IMG/VR virus record: IMGVR_UViG_3300046516_000262
Coordinates: 1 to 29,308 of that record
From: a virus
Strand: one strand, 5' to 3'
Length of the DNA stretch: 29,308 nt
Every line of letters starts with the position of its first letter. Within the stretch, counting starts at the first letter, position 1. A program made the position numbers and the translations under genes. Under the pieces are notes generated by a model that did no database searches, was not told the DNA's origin, and saw only the letters and a list, made by a program, of their open reading frames with translations. This document shows positions 21,449-28,708 of this stretch, piece after piece.

Positions 21449-23903
21449 GCACCGACGACAGGTCGAAGGAGCCGCGTTGGGGAATTCCCAACTCCTTGAT
21501 TTCCTTGATGGTCGTGGTGATCTTCTTCAACACCTTCACGTCCGTCTCAGCACGGGCAACTTCCAGCAGGTCTTCGGCCACACGCTCCGTGATCTGCTCC
21601 AGCGGAGACATCGTCTCGTACATCTGGACGAACGTCTCGCGGACCAACTTCGAGAAGCGTGGCATATGGTTCGGAAGGGACGCAAAGGAGTCGTGAATCA
21701 TCAGGAACTCTTCGATGCCTTCGTTCACCGCAGCAACGGCCACGCTCTGCAAGTGAGCCGCATCCATCGAGTGGATGAAGTTCGGGGCGATACTGTTGCG
21801 CTGCTTAGGCTGGTCCAACTGGTTCGTCGGAGCCAAGGGAATAGTCGCCTGCTGCATGACCATGACGTTCTGCGCTTTACTCCACACTTCACAACGAACA
21901 ACCTTAGTCGGAATCGTACGATAGGCGTTCTCAACGTACAGTCCCATATGCGTTTCCCAACGGATCGAGACATTGTGCCGGGCGCTCTTGCTAGCCAAAT
22001 CCTGCAGGTACTTCATCGCAGAGGCAGCAGCCGGGACCGTGGTCGCAACCGCTTCTTCGATCAGGCCAGCAAGGAACTCAGCGTGCTTCGAGTACGACTT
22101 CTCGTCTTCCTTATCCGAACCAAATACAGCCTTGCCAGCATCCTTGCGGATGATGTCGGTCACCAACTGCTTACGGAACCCTTGCTTACGTGAGCCGTAC
22201 ACATAGGTCATCACAGCACGCTTGGTCACCTTGCGGTCGATACCATACTTCAGCCACAGGGCTGCAGATTCGGCTACCTCAGGGTCGTTGAGGGCTTCCT
22301 GTACCTTGGGGACCACGAGGCCTGCCACGTACGCATAGACGTCCTGGGAAGCGTCTCCCGGTACCAAGTTGACTCGGGTAGCCCCTTGGACATCGCGGAG
22401 CATTGCGCTGTAGTGCTGCAGCCCCGAGCAGGAACCATCGATAGCCACGAAAGTGCGGCTGATGTGGTTCACCGGGTCTGCATAGTAACCGGCGAGGTCG
22501 AAGCATGCAGCCAAGAAACAGAACGGGCTGTCCGCAACCATCCACAGGTCCATGGTTTCCAATGGGTCCATGGCGATGTCCATGATGTCTGACAGGTTCG
22601 CATCGGTCCACGCTACACGCTTCTCGAAGGCCATCTTGTCGAGGGCAACACCATCGATCTTCTGAGCGTTGGTTGTAGCTGCGTGCCACTTGAGCCATTC
22701 GACACCATCAGCGTTCAGCTTCTGTCCTACTGCGGATTCAAACAAACCCTTACAGTAATCCGATCGTTGGTGATTGAACCCGGGAACCGCATACACACGG
22801 CCACGGAAGTCCACCTGTGCGGGCTGGAACATTGCGCCACCAAGATACCGGTCGACAACCGATAGGTCACGGCGGATGGCTGCACGCTTCGAACGGGCTG
22901 AAACGAAGTCCTTGCGCTTCATCCCTTTGACGGGACGGGCAGGAATCTTCTCACCAACCGCAATGTCATTCTCCCAGACATGCTTAAGAACTCCGAGGAC
23001 TCGCTCGTTGATCTGTAAGGCAACCTTTTGGATAGCATTGACAGCTTGGACGAACGGCGCATCGTTCTGGATTGCCTCGCCGACAGCGCCAATCTGACGC
23101 TTGCTTCGGGACTTCATGAACGGGAGACGCTCGGCCAGTTCTCGGGCCTTGTATGCACCAGTGTGGTAGTTGGTCCATGGGGTTGGCTGGTCACGCATGG
23201 CTTGAAACTCAGGTGCCATGTACTGTTGAAGCTCGACCACCGTCTCGATGGCCTCAAGGGCCTCAGGGGTGAACAGGAAGGTCCGAAGACCATTCTCGTC
23301 AACCGCCTCAACATCCCCCAATTCCGCACCCTCACGACTGGTGTAGAACAGGTGGGTGCCCTTGATAGCCATGTTCGCAAAGCAACGGCCAAGTTGGAAT
23401 CGCTTGGTCTCGTCGAACGCCTCTTGGCCGTCCAACTTGCGGAACTGCTCAATACGAGCATCGCGACCATGGTGGTCCCTAACTTCCCACTTCGTGATTT
23501 CCTTGTATTCCTCGGGGAAATTCTCACGAACCCGTACGGCCAGCATTTCGATCTCGATCTCTTCACCGAGTTTGCGGAACACATTAGCCACCGGCTCCTG
23601 AGCACCCGCACCTACACAGCACGTCTTAAGTGTGTGGGCAGCGAGGCGTTCAAGGTCAACAGCACGGAGCGCCTCGACATCGGTCGAAGGGCGACCACGC
23701 TTGTTCAGGTTGGCATCAATATAGGCTACCCGAATGGCACTAAGGACTTCCTCGAAATACGAGTGGAAGACCTTGCCTTGTGCTTGGGTCAGTTCTCCTG
23801 CATCGGCTGCAGCCCGATCTGCATTGTGGTAACGCTCAAAGCCTCGCTCATACATCATCGCTTCAGCTTCAGCATTGGTCATCAGGGCTTTAGTCGCTTT
23901 CAT
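21423..23903 (-). CDS. T7-like single-subunit RNA polymerase
   Basis: 826 residues from ATG at 23903 (GGAGAGAG 5 bases upstream). Catalytic residues: D489 (IDGSCSGLQHYSAM, motif A), K561 and Y569 (TKRAVMTYVYGSRKQGF, the K631/Y639 pair of T7), D738 (IHDSFAS, motif C). The C-terminus SFAFA equals the T7 foot that contacts the template. The specificity loop lies around KAQNVMVMQQATIPLAPTNQLD, so its promoter differs from that of T7. It transcribes phage middle and late genes. It is at the upstream end of the leftward operon and behind a near-consensus host promoter. Confidence 0.97.
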   Translation of the reverse strand: MKATKALMTNAEAEAMMYERGFERYHNADRAAADAGELTQAQGKVFHSYFEEVLSAIRVAYIDANLNKRGRPSTDVEALRAVDLERLAAHTLKTCCVGAGAQEPVANVFRKLGEEIEIEMLAVRVRENFPEEYKEITKWEVRDHHGRDARIEQFRKLDGQEAFDETKRFQLGRCFANMAIKGTHLFYTSREGAELGDVEAVDENGLRTFLFTPEALEAIETVVELQQYMAPEFQAMRDQPTPWTNYHTGAYKARELAERLPFMKSRSKRQIGAVGEAIQNDAPFVQAVNAIQKVALQINERVLGVLKHVWENDIAVGEKIPARPVKGMKRKDFVSARSKRAAIRRDLSVVDRYLGGAMFQPAQVDFRGRVYAVPGFNHQRSDYCKGLFESAVGQKLNADGVEWLKWHAATTNAQKIDGVALDKMAFEKRVAWTDANLSDIMDIAMDPLETMDLWMVADSPFCFLAACFDLAGYYADPVNHISRTFVAIDGSCSGLQHYSAMLRDVQGATRVNLVPGDASQDVYAYVAGLVVPKVQEALNDPEVAESAALWLKYGIDRKVTKRAVMTYVYGSRKQGFRKQLVTDIIRKDAGKAVFGSDKEDEKSYSKHAEFLAGLIEEAVATTVPAAASAMKYLQDLASKSARHNVSIRWETHMGLYVENAYRTIPTKVVRCEVWSKAQNVMVMQQATIPLAPTNQLDQPKQRNSIAPNFIHSMDAAHLQSVAVAAVNEGIEEFLMIHDSFASLPNHMPRFSKLVRETFVQMYETMSPLEQITERVAEDLLEVARAETDVKVLKKITTTIKEIKELGIPQRGSFDLSSVLDSSFAFA

Positions 23904-23935
23904 AACTCTCTCCAAACATGTGGTGTGTTGTGCAG

Positions 23936-23964
23936 ATTATGCTTCGGCGGTTCCTCCGTGTCAA
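23936..23964 (-). promoter_or_regulatory. Near-consensus sigma70 promoter of the RNA polymerase gene
   Basis: On the - strand TTGACA (23959-23964, perfect -35) and CATAAT (23936-23941, 5/6) are separated by 17 bases. The transcript would begin near CACAACACACC, about 30 bases before the ATG. Host polymerase thus makes the phage polymerase; in a lysogen this promoter must be repressed. Confidence 0.85.
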
Positions 23965-24128
23965 GGGAAAGTTTCGGTGGCTCCGGATGTCGGGCCGTGT
24001 TTCTTCTACATGCCCAACTTAAATACTAAGTCCTTGATTCCAAACGAAAAGCATCAGAGTGTATCTAGGTATGTGAGTGGCGATTGTTCACCATAGCGCA
24101 ACAATCAGACTAGTTTTAGACCAATTGT

Positions 24129-24151
24129 ATTTACGTTGGACATATAGAAGA
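24129..24151 (+). promoter_or_regulatory. SP6-like phage RNA polymerase promoter candidate
   Basis: ATTTA, then GT, GACA and TATAGAAGA follow the SP6 promoter (ATTTAGGTGACACTATAGAAG) with one or two shifts; the 3' TATAGAAGA is identical to it. It faces rightward to the RNR genes, starting near G24147. Similarity is by eye; only this copy is convincing. Confidence 0.45.
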
Positions 24152-24157
24152 TACCTG

Positions 24158-24184
24158 CACAACATTGTGTGAGACCAACATTGT
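24158..24184. promoter_or_regulatory. Operator candidate: palindrome plus direct repeat
   Basis: CACAACATTGTG (24158-24169) has inverted CACAA/TTGTG arms. CAACATTGT occurs twice, at 24160-24168 and 24176-24184, 16 bases apart. It lies in the divergent region between the RNA polymerase and RNR genes, where a lysogeny repressor would act. No repressor gene was identified. Confidence 0.4.
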
Positions 24185-24199
24185 AGGGGGTAGGGGGTT

Positions 24200-24215
24200 C
24201 CTTAGGATTCTAAGG
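24200..24215 (+). other. Perfect 6-bp hairpin in the control region
   Basis: CCTTAG (24200-24205) and CTAAGG (24210-24215) around GATT. It follows two G-tracts (GGGGG-TA-GGGGG, 24187-24197). The rest of 23965-24437 has no convincing ORF on either strand. Confidence 0.4.
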
Positions 24216-24243
24216 GTTCACTTAAGACTTATTAGGTTGTAAA

Positions 24244-24269
24244 TAACGGTTTAATACTAAAGAGAGACC
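24244..24269 (+). promoter_or_regulatory. T3-like start region ACTAAAGAGAGA
   Basis: TAACGG, then TTTAATACTAAAGAGAGACC; the 3' part resembles ACTAAAGGGAGA of the T3 promoter. TAAAGAGAGA (24258-24267) recurs at 16719-16728 (-) and 19269-19278 (-), and CTAAGAGAGACC near 27125 is a close variant. Either a phage promoter/initially transcribed region or a shared leader element. Confidence 0.3.
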
Positions 24270-24282
24270 TAAGGGTCCTCAG

Positions 24283-24397
24283 GAATCACAAGGGAACCTC
24301 AGGCCCCATAGAAGGCAGCGCGACACCCGCAAGCACACCCTGCAATTCACATTAGGGTTCCTCGTGGCTGTAGATGCCTGGGGTTCCCTTGTGATTC
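24283..24397 (+). repeat. 22-bp inverted repeat with a 71-base loop upstream of RNR
   Basis: Left arm 24283-24304 (GAATCACAAGGGAACC then TCAGGC) and right arm 24376-24397 (GCCTGG then GGTTCCCTTGTGATTC) match as inverted copies with one mismatch. The right arm is followed by TTTTTCCTTTTT, so it could fold into a very stable 5'-leader hairpin or a long-loop terminator. It lies 41 bases upstream of the nrdB start. Confidence 0.75.
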
Positions 24398-24437
24398 TTT
24401 TTCCTTTTTACACAACACACTACTAGAGAGAGTAGCC

Positions 24438-25430
24438 ATGAGAGATGTAGTCGTACCCAACATTCAGAGGAAGACCGATAGTCTCCTCACGCAGTACCCT
24501 GAGGTCGAAGCGTTCACCAAGCAGCAACTGAGCATCTTCTGGTTGCCTGATGAAGTGAAGGTCGAGAAGGATGTCCAGGATGTCCTGGTCAACATGACCC
24601 CCGCTGAGAAGCATGGTGTAACGACCGTGCTCAAACTCTTCACCCAGTACGAACTAAAGGCTGGTGCTGAATACTGGACTGGTCGATTCAAACGGAAGTT
24701 TCCTCGGCCTGAGTTCCAAGAGATGGCTGCGACGTTCGGTATGTTCGAACTGGCTATCCACAAACGGTTCTACCAGAAGATCAACGAACTGCTATTCCTG
24801 CACACCGATGAGTTCTATGGGTCCTATGGTGAAGACCCGGTACTCGCTGAACGTATGAAGTACATCGATGATGTGGTCTCACATCCCAACGATCTGGTCT
24901 CCCTAGCAGGGTTTGCCTTGGTCGAAGGTGCGATCCTCTATTCGTCCTTCGCGTTCCTGAAGCACTTCCAGCAGCAAGGTAAGAACAAGCTCCTCAATCT
25001 GGTCCGAGGTATCAACTTCTCGGTACGTGATGAGAACCTGCATTCCATGGCTGGTGCTTGGGTCTTCAAGAAGCTGCTCGAGGAGACCAAGGGTTCCCCT
25101 GAGTACCTTGATGACATCGAGGACCGTGTCTATGCGATGGCCCATGCGCTGTACGCTCATGAATGCCGGATCGTGGACATGATCTTCGACCAAGGCCCGA
25201 TTGATGGTATCAATGCGGATCAACTGAAGAACTTCGTCGCCTCACGCCTTAATGCGGTCTTGGAGAGCCTGGGGTACACCCCAGAGTTCATCCTCACCGA
25301 AAACTCCATTGCTGAATGGTTCTACAAGGCCATCAACAGCTACACCTTTAACGATTTCTTTTCCGGCATGGGGTCGCAATATCACAGGTCCTGGAGTGAG
25401 GAAGCATTCACATGGGACCTCCCAGCATGA
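24438..25430 (+). CDS. nrdB: Class I ribonucleotide reductase beta subunit
   Basis: 330 residues. Metal-ligand regions: LKAGAEYW (E78 region, first ligand), MFELAIHKRFY (E104, H108, Tyr at 112), FALVEGAILY (E163) and VRDENLH (E199, H202). The radical Tyr position is four after the first His, as in E. coli R2. The first Glu and His are four apart (ExxxH) rather than the usual three. Beta generates the radical that alpha uses to reduce NDPs. The ATG has AGAGAG upstream; its TGA overlaps the alpha ATG (ATGA). Confidence 0.92.
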   Translation: MRDVVVPNIQRKTDSLLTQYPEVEAFTKQQLSIFWLPDEVKVEKDVQDVLVNMTPAEKHGVTTVLKLFTQYELKAGAEYWTGRFKRKFPRPEFQEMAATFGMFELAIHKRFYQKINELLFLHTDEFYGSYGEDPVLAERMKYIDDVVSHPNDLVSLAGFALVEGAILYSSFAFLKHFQQQGKNKLLNLVRGINFSVRDENLHSMAGAWVFKKLLEETKGSPEYLDDIEDRVYAMAHALYAHECRIVDMIFDQGPIDGINADQLKNFVASRLNAVLESLGYTPEFILTENSIAEWFYKAINSYTFNDFFSGMGSQYHRSWSEEAFTWDLPA

Positions 25431-27124
25431 ATCTGTACGAACAACTGAGTGAGGAACGCAAGCAACTGCAGGCCGATGGTCTCGTACCAGAGTGGTACTC
25501 GACTTCAGGCTACCAGATGTTCAAGGACAAGTACGAGTATGATACTGATGGCCTATCGGTCAAAGGTCAGTTTAATCGTATCGCCATCACCGCTGCGAAG
25601 CATATGCCCTTGGGCCTTAGGGACCTAGGATACGAATGGTTCTTCAGGCTCCTTTGGAACGGCTGGCTTTCCCCTTCAACCCCTATCCTCGCCAACATGG
25701 GAACAGACCGCGGTCTCCCTGTGTCGTGCTCGGGTGGAAAGATCGATGACTCAATCCATGGCTTCTATACGCACCGTCTTGAGACGGCTATGCTCACGAA
25801 GAACGGCTTTGGGACCTCAGGATACTTTGGTGACATCAGGCCTCGTGGAACGCCCATCAGTGTTGGCGGAAAGGCTAGTGGAGTCCTACCTGTCTTCACA
25901 GGACTCATCCGAGACATGCGAGATGTGGCTCAAGGTACTGCTAGGCGAGGAGCTTATGCAGGTTACCTACCAGTCATGCATGGGGATTTCGATGAGGTCG
26001 CTGACTTCATCTACAACAATCCCGATGATGCAAACATTGGTTGGGTAGTTAATGATGAGTATGTGGCCCTGTTGAACACTGGGGACCCTGAGGCAACCCG
26101 TAGATTCCAGAAGATGCTCAAGCTGAAGATGGTCCACGGCAAAGGTTACTTCTTCTTTGTCGATAAGGCTAATCGTCATCGTCCTGATATGTACAAGGAC
26201 CATGGTCTCAAGATCAACAATAGCAACCTGTGCAGTGAGATCATGCTCTTCAATGATGCTGACCACACTTTCACCTGTGTGCTTAGTTCGATGAACGTGG
26301 CTCGCTATGATGAGTGGAAGGATACCGATGCTGTCTATTGGGCCACATGGTTCCTCGACTGTGTAGCTGAGGAATTCATTCAGAAGGCCAAGGTAATCCC
26401 TGGTCTCGAGAATGCCGTACGGTTCACTGAGAAAGGTAGGGCATTAGGCCTCGGTCAGTGTGGTCTTCACACGTACCTGCAGATGAACTCGATCCCCTTC
26501 GAGGGCTTTCAGGCTCACATGAAGAACCTTGAGATTGCCAAGCATATTGATGATAGGAGCCGTGAGGCTTCCATTGAGATGGCTAGGATTCTTGGGGAAC
26601 CTGAGTGGTGCAAGGGCTATGGCCTACGCAACACCCATCGTATCGCTATTGCTCCCACGAAGAGCACTGCGAATCTCATGGGTGGCGTGAGCGAAGGTAT
26701 CAATCCCGATCCCGCGATGGTTTATACAACGAGCGGAGCCGCTGGTGAGATGGACCGTATCAATCCGGTACTCTTGAAGATCATGAAGGCCCGTAGCGTC
26801 TATACGAAAGCTGTGGTGTCTGATCTTGCCGATAAGCAAGGTTCGGTACAGCATGTCGATTGGCTGGATGAGCACGAGAAGTCTGTGTTCAAGACCGCAT
26901 TCGAGATTAACCAGGATGCTGTTCTGAGAATGGCAGGGACCCGAGGTAAGTTTGTAGACCAATGGCAATCCGTGAATTTGTTCTTCTCGGCTGATGAGGA
27001 TGAGGCGTATATCGCTAAAATTCACCAGCAAGCTTTCCTAGACGAAAGTATACTTGCCTTGTACTACATTTATACCCAGAGTGGCGTTCAGGCTGCCAAG
27101 GGTGAATGTGAAGCCTGTCAATAA
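25427..27124 (+). CDS. nrdA: Class I ribonucleotide reductase alpha subunit, short
   Basis: 565 residues from ATG at 25427, overlapping the beta stop. Catalytic Cys: C101 (PVSCSGG) and C284 (FTCVLSSMN) as the redox pair, thiyl C269 in NSNLCSEIML with N267 and E271. Later TKSTANLMGGVSEGINP binds the substrate phosphate. C-terminal shuttle pair GECEACQ (C561, C564). The N-terminal ATP-cone is absent, so dATP feedback through that site should be lost, unlike E. coli NrdA (761 residues). It supplies dNTPs for phage replication. Confidence 0.94.
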   Translation: MNLYEQLSEERKQLQADGLVPEWYSTSGYQMFKDKYEYDTDGLSVKGQFNRIAITAAKHMPLGLRDLGYEWFFRLLWNGWLSPSTPILANMGTDRGLPVSCSGGKIDDSIHGFYTHRLETAMLTKNGFGTSGYFGDIRPRGTPISVGGKASGVLPVFTGLIRDMRDVAQGTARRGAYAGYLPVMHGDFDEVADFIYNNPDDANIGWVVNDEYVALLNTGDPEATRRFQKMLKLKMVHGKGYFFFVDKANRHRPDMYKDHGLKINNSNLCSEIMLFNDADHTFTCVLSSMNVARYDEWKDTDAVYWATWFLDCVAEEFIQKAKVIPGLENAVRFTEKGRALGLGQCGLHTYLQMNSIPFEGFQAHMKNLEIAKHIDDRSREASIEMARILGEPEWCKGYGLRNTHRIAIAPTKSTANLMGGVSEGINPDPAMVYTTSGAAGEMDRINPVLLKIMKARSVYTKAVVSDLADKQGSVQHVDWLDEHEKSVFKTAFEINQDAVLRMAGTRGKFVDQWQSVNLFFSADEDEAYIAKIHQQAFLDESILALYYIYTQSGVQAAKGECEACQ

Positions 27125-27139
27125 CTAAGAGAGACCATC

Positions 27140-27271
27140 ATGCTTATCCCTGCGCTTGTTGTTGCTGCACTCCTGCTCTATGTGGCCTCACGGTACCGTA
27201 ATGGTTCCACGGGATACTATGGCTGGGGATTCGTTGCGACCATGGTCGTGGCTGCTGGTATCTATCTGTGA
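27140..27271 (+). CDS. Small membrane protein (43 aa)
   Basis: 43 residues with two hydrophobic segments (IPALVVAALLLYVA and GFVATMVVAAGIYL) and a basic/glycine turn between (RYRNGSTGYYG). CTAAGAGAGACC lies directly upstream of the ATG. It follows nrdA by 15 bases. Possibly a glutaredoxin-independent partner or a moron; no function is recognised. Confidence 0.55.
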   Translation: MLIPALVVAALLLYVASRYRNGSTGYYGWGFVATMVVAAGIYL

Positions 27272-27330
27272 TTGGGTCCCCGAAGACTCCAGTGCAATGC
27301 TGGAGCCTCGTTTCCCTCATATCCCGAGGG

Positions 27331-27409
27331 ATTCTGAGGATGTGTCTTGGCAAAAGGATTGGAAGTCTCCCTCTCTCCTTCTGGTCCTCCCAAGGCGCAT
27401 CCTCAGAAT
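27331..27409 (+). ncRNA. Large structured element: 12-bp plus 5-bp stem
   Basis: ATTCTGAGGATG (27331-27342) and CATCCTCAGAAT (27398-27409) are perfect inverted arms. Next to them CTTGG (27346-27350) and CCAAG (27390-27394) extend the stem beyond a 3x3 internal loop. A smaller hairpin CTCCAG/CTGGAG (27287-27292, 27300-27305) and CCCTC/GAGGG (27314-27318, 27326-27330) precede it. It is the 3' region of the RNR transcript, or a stand-alone RNA; not a known family to me. Confidence 0.5.
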
Positions 27410-27477
27410 TAGTCGAATTTGCTGGACCTTAGAAAGTTGCTTTTGAAACGCCCGTGGAAAAAACTGGAAAATTTTTT

Positions 27478-27498
27478 AGGGGGTACCCCTCGTTTTTT
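27478..27498 (+). terminator. Strong terminator of the RNR operon
   Basis: AGGGG (27478-27482) pairs with CCCCT (27486-27490) over a GTA loop, followed by CG and six T. It ends the rightward RNR transcript. Confidence 0.8.
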
Positions 27499-27516
27499 GG
27501 ATTATCAAGGTTGCAC

Positions 27517-27587
27517 TTGGCTGTCGTCTACGTTGGAAAGACAACTACCTCGGGTAGGAGACACTGGTTCGATTCCAGTTCAGCCTG
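27517..27587 (+). tRNA. tRNA-like fold with defective anticodon arm
   Basis: D-arm: GTCT (27526-27529), loop ACGTTGGAA with the conserved A, GG and A, then AGAC (27539-27542). T-arm: ACTGG-TTCGATT-CCAGT (27563-27579), perfect. Acceptor-like GGCTG (27519-27523) pairs with CAGCC (27581-27585). The anticodon arm is short: CTACC-TCG-GGTAG (27545-27557), or CTA-CCTCGGG-TAG with a 7-base loop reading TCG but lacking T33. No CCA tail. It is either a degenerate or attachment-site remnant, or an unusual phage tRNA. Confidence 0.45.
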
Positions 27588-27818
27588 CTACACCCCTGTT
27601 TTTCCCCTATCTCTATCCCATTTCGGGTATAGATTCCCCCTGATTCGGACCTGGGTCGCACATAGCACCCTGCGGTACCCTCAGGAATACCGATTCCAGT
27701 CCCTGTAGCACGCCTAGAAACCGCTGGCGGGCATTTCACCTCCGGGTTTAACCCTTCGTTCCCTCCGGGCCGTTCTAGCGCCCCTGTAGCCATTCGGCTA
27801 TCCATCGTTTTATCCCCC
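27588..27818. other. Noncoding leader with small hairpins
   Basis: No convincing ORF. Hairpins include CTAT-CCC with GGGT-ATAG near 27610-27634, GGGTT-T-AACCC near 27744, and TAGCC-ATTC-GGCTA near 27788-27801, just before the HNH-like gene. It may hold the leader of the gene at 27819. Confidence 0.4.
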
Positions 27819-28310
27819 ATGACTACCAAAACAAACAGAGCCTTTGCTCAAAAGGCCATAGGTCACCTGTACAAACCGTATGGTGACTCCCGTTCGTGCC
27901 TCTATTGCCAGTGCCGATACCCTGAACACAAAGACCATACGCCCGCACTAGCTCGCGTAATGGCTAGAGGTTCCCAGGCGTACCGTGAGGCAAACATCCC
28001 ATTGCTGCTAGTTCACGCCTGTGCTGAGTGCAACCTGAGCCTCAATGCAAGGCCTTTGGATACCCTGGAAGCTAGGACCGTATGGCTATACAAGGACGTT
28101 CAGAAGAAACTACGTGCCAAGCGCCTATCAGGTGACTGGACACAGGACGAACTAAACGACCTGGGCAACACCTTGCGTTCCTTGGTCCAGGTACACACGA
28201 ACAGACGTGACTACCTAATCGAACGCTTACAAGGCCTGAGCAACACCATCACCTTTTACGATGACGAAGGGTGGCCCAGTGCCTGTAGCACCGATGAGGT
28301 AGCTGTGTGA
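27819..28310 (+). CDS. HNH-like (His-Me finger) protein
   Basis: 163 residues. CLYCQCRYPEHKDHTPALARV then HACAECNLSLNARPLDTLEAR gives CxxC...DH...CxxCN, the layout of HNH nucleases and of a family of phage proteins often annotated as HNH. The C-terminal half is helical (KDVQKKLRAKRLSGDWTQDELNDLGNTLRSL). No Shine-Dalgarno is seen ahead of the ATG. Whether it is catalytically active, homing, or an accessory zinc protein is uncertain. It is a solitary + strand gene bounded by a terminator. Confidence 0.65.
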   Translation: MTTKTNRAFAQKAIGHLYKPYGDSRSCLYCQCRYPEHKDHTPALARVMARGSQAYREANIPLLLVHACAECNLSLNARPLDTLEARTVWLYKDVQKKLRAKRLSGDWTQDELNDLGNTLRSLVQVHTNRRDYLIERLQGLSNTITFYDDEGWPSACSTDEVAV

Positions 28311-28329
28311 TGGACCATACAAAGTAAAA

Positions 28330-28352
28330 AACCCCAGGGGTTACCTAGGGTT
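28330..28352. terminator. Convergent bidirectional terminator
   Basis: AACCCCAGG (28330-28338) and CCTAGGGTT (28344-28352) pair over GGTTA, 9 bp with one wobble; T-tracts on both sides (six T on the - strand). It separates the HNH-like gene from the leftward small-gene operon. Confidence 0.8.
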
Positions 28353-28373
28353 CTTTGGTTTGTACGGTATCGA

Positions 28374-28598
28374 TCATACTGGCTTTACTGCACGTTCAGT
28401 AATGACTTTGAGTAGTGAGAGGAACCCATGCTGCGTGGTAGCTGCACCGATAGCTGTATCGTCACTCATGCGACGCCCACAAGCAAACTTACGGGACAAG
28501 GTAGCGTCACATGCCGTGAGCTTGCGGGCCGATACCTTGATAGCAGCGATACCCGTAAGGGCTTCAATCGATGTAGGGGCCACAATCAACGTGTTCAT
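28374..28598 (-). CDS. Small hypothetical protein
   Basis: 74 residues, AAGGA 8 bases before the ATG, which overlaps the upstream stop (ATGA). Ala/Thr-rich (IVAPTSIEALTGIAAIKVSARKL) with basic patches; no signal peptide or known motif. It is the last gene of a leftward operon. An open frame on the other strand over the same bases is less well supported. Confidence 0.6.
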   Translation of the reverse strand: MNTLIVAPTSIEALTGIAAIKVSARKLTACDATLSRKFACGRRMSDDTAIGAATTQHGFLSLLKVITERAVKPV

Positions 28599-28708
28599 TT
28601 TGCATCCTTGTTATACGTAGTGAAGTGACCATTGGCATACGTGGCACTAGAGGTTCCACATGCAACCCTTAGGACCTGTAGGGCATTGACTATTTGTTCT
28701 AAGGTCAT
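28595..28708 (-). CDS. Very small protein (37 aa)
   Basis: 37 residues: MTLEQIVNALQVLRVACGTSS... A helix with Leu/Val spacing. Both ends overlap neighbours as ATGA, the strongest support for translation. Unrecognised. Confidence 0.5.
   Translation of the reverse strand: MTLEQIVNALQVLRVACGTSSATYANGHFTTYNKDAK

Noticed and set aside
21354-24029. Long + strand frames over the RNA polymerase gene
   Set aside because: The - strand has all RNA polymerase motifs; the + frames are His/Arg/Leu-rich shadows.
10293-24096. TGTTCAC as a genome-wide operator word (7791, 9931, 10293, 24087)
   Set aside because: A 7-base word is expected a few times by chance; only the cluster in the origin is convincing.
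27517-27587. Ordinary functional tRNA
   Set aside because: The anticodon arm does not form a 5-bp stem with a 7-base loop in any register I tried, the acceptor has mismatches, and no CCA is encoded.
28360-28620. Rightward open frame over the gene at 28374-28598
   Set aside because: No ribosome-binding site; the leftward frame has AAGGA and ATGA coupling, and the region lies past a convergent terminator.
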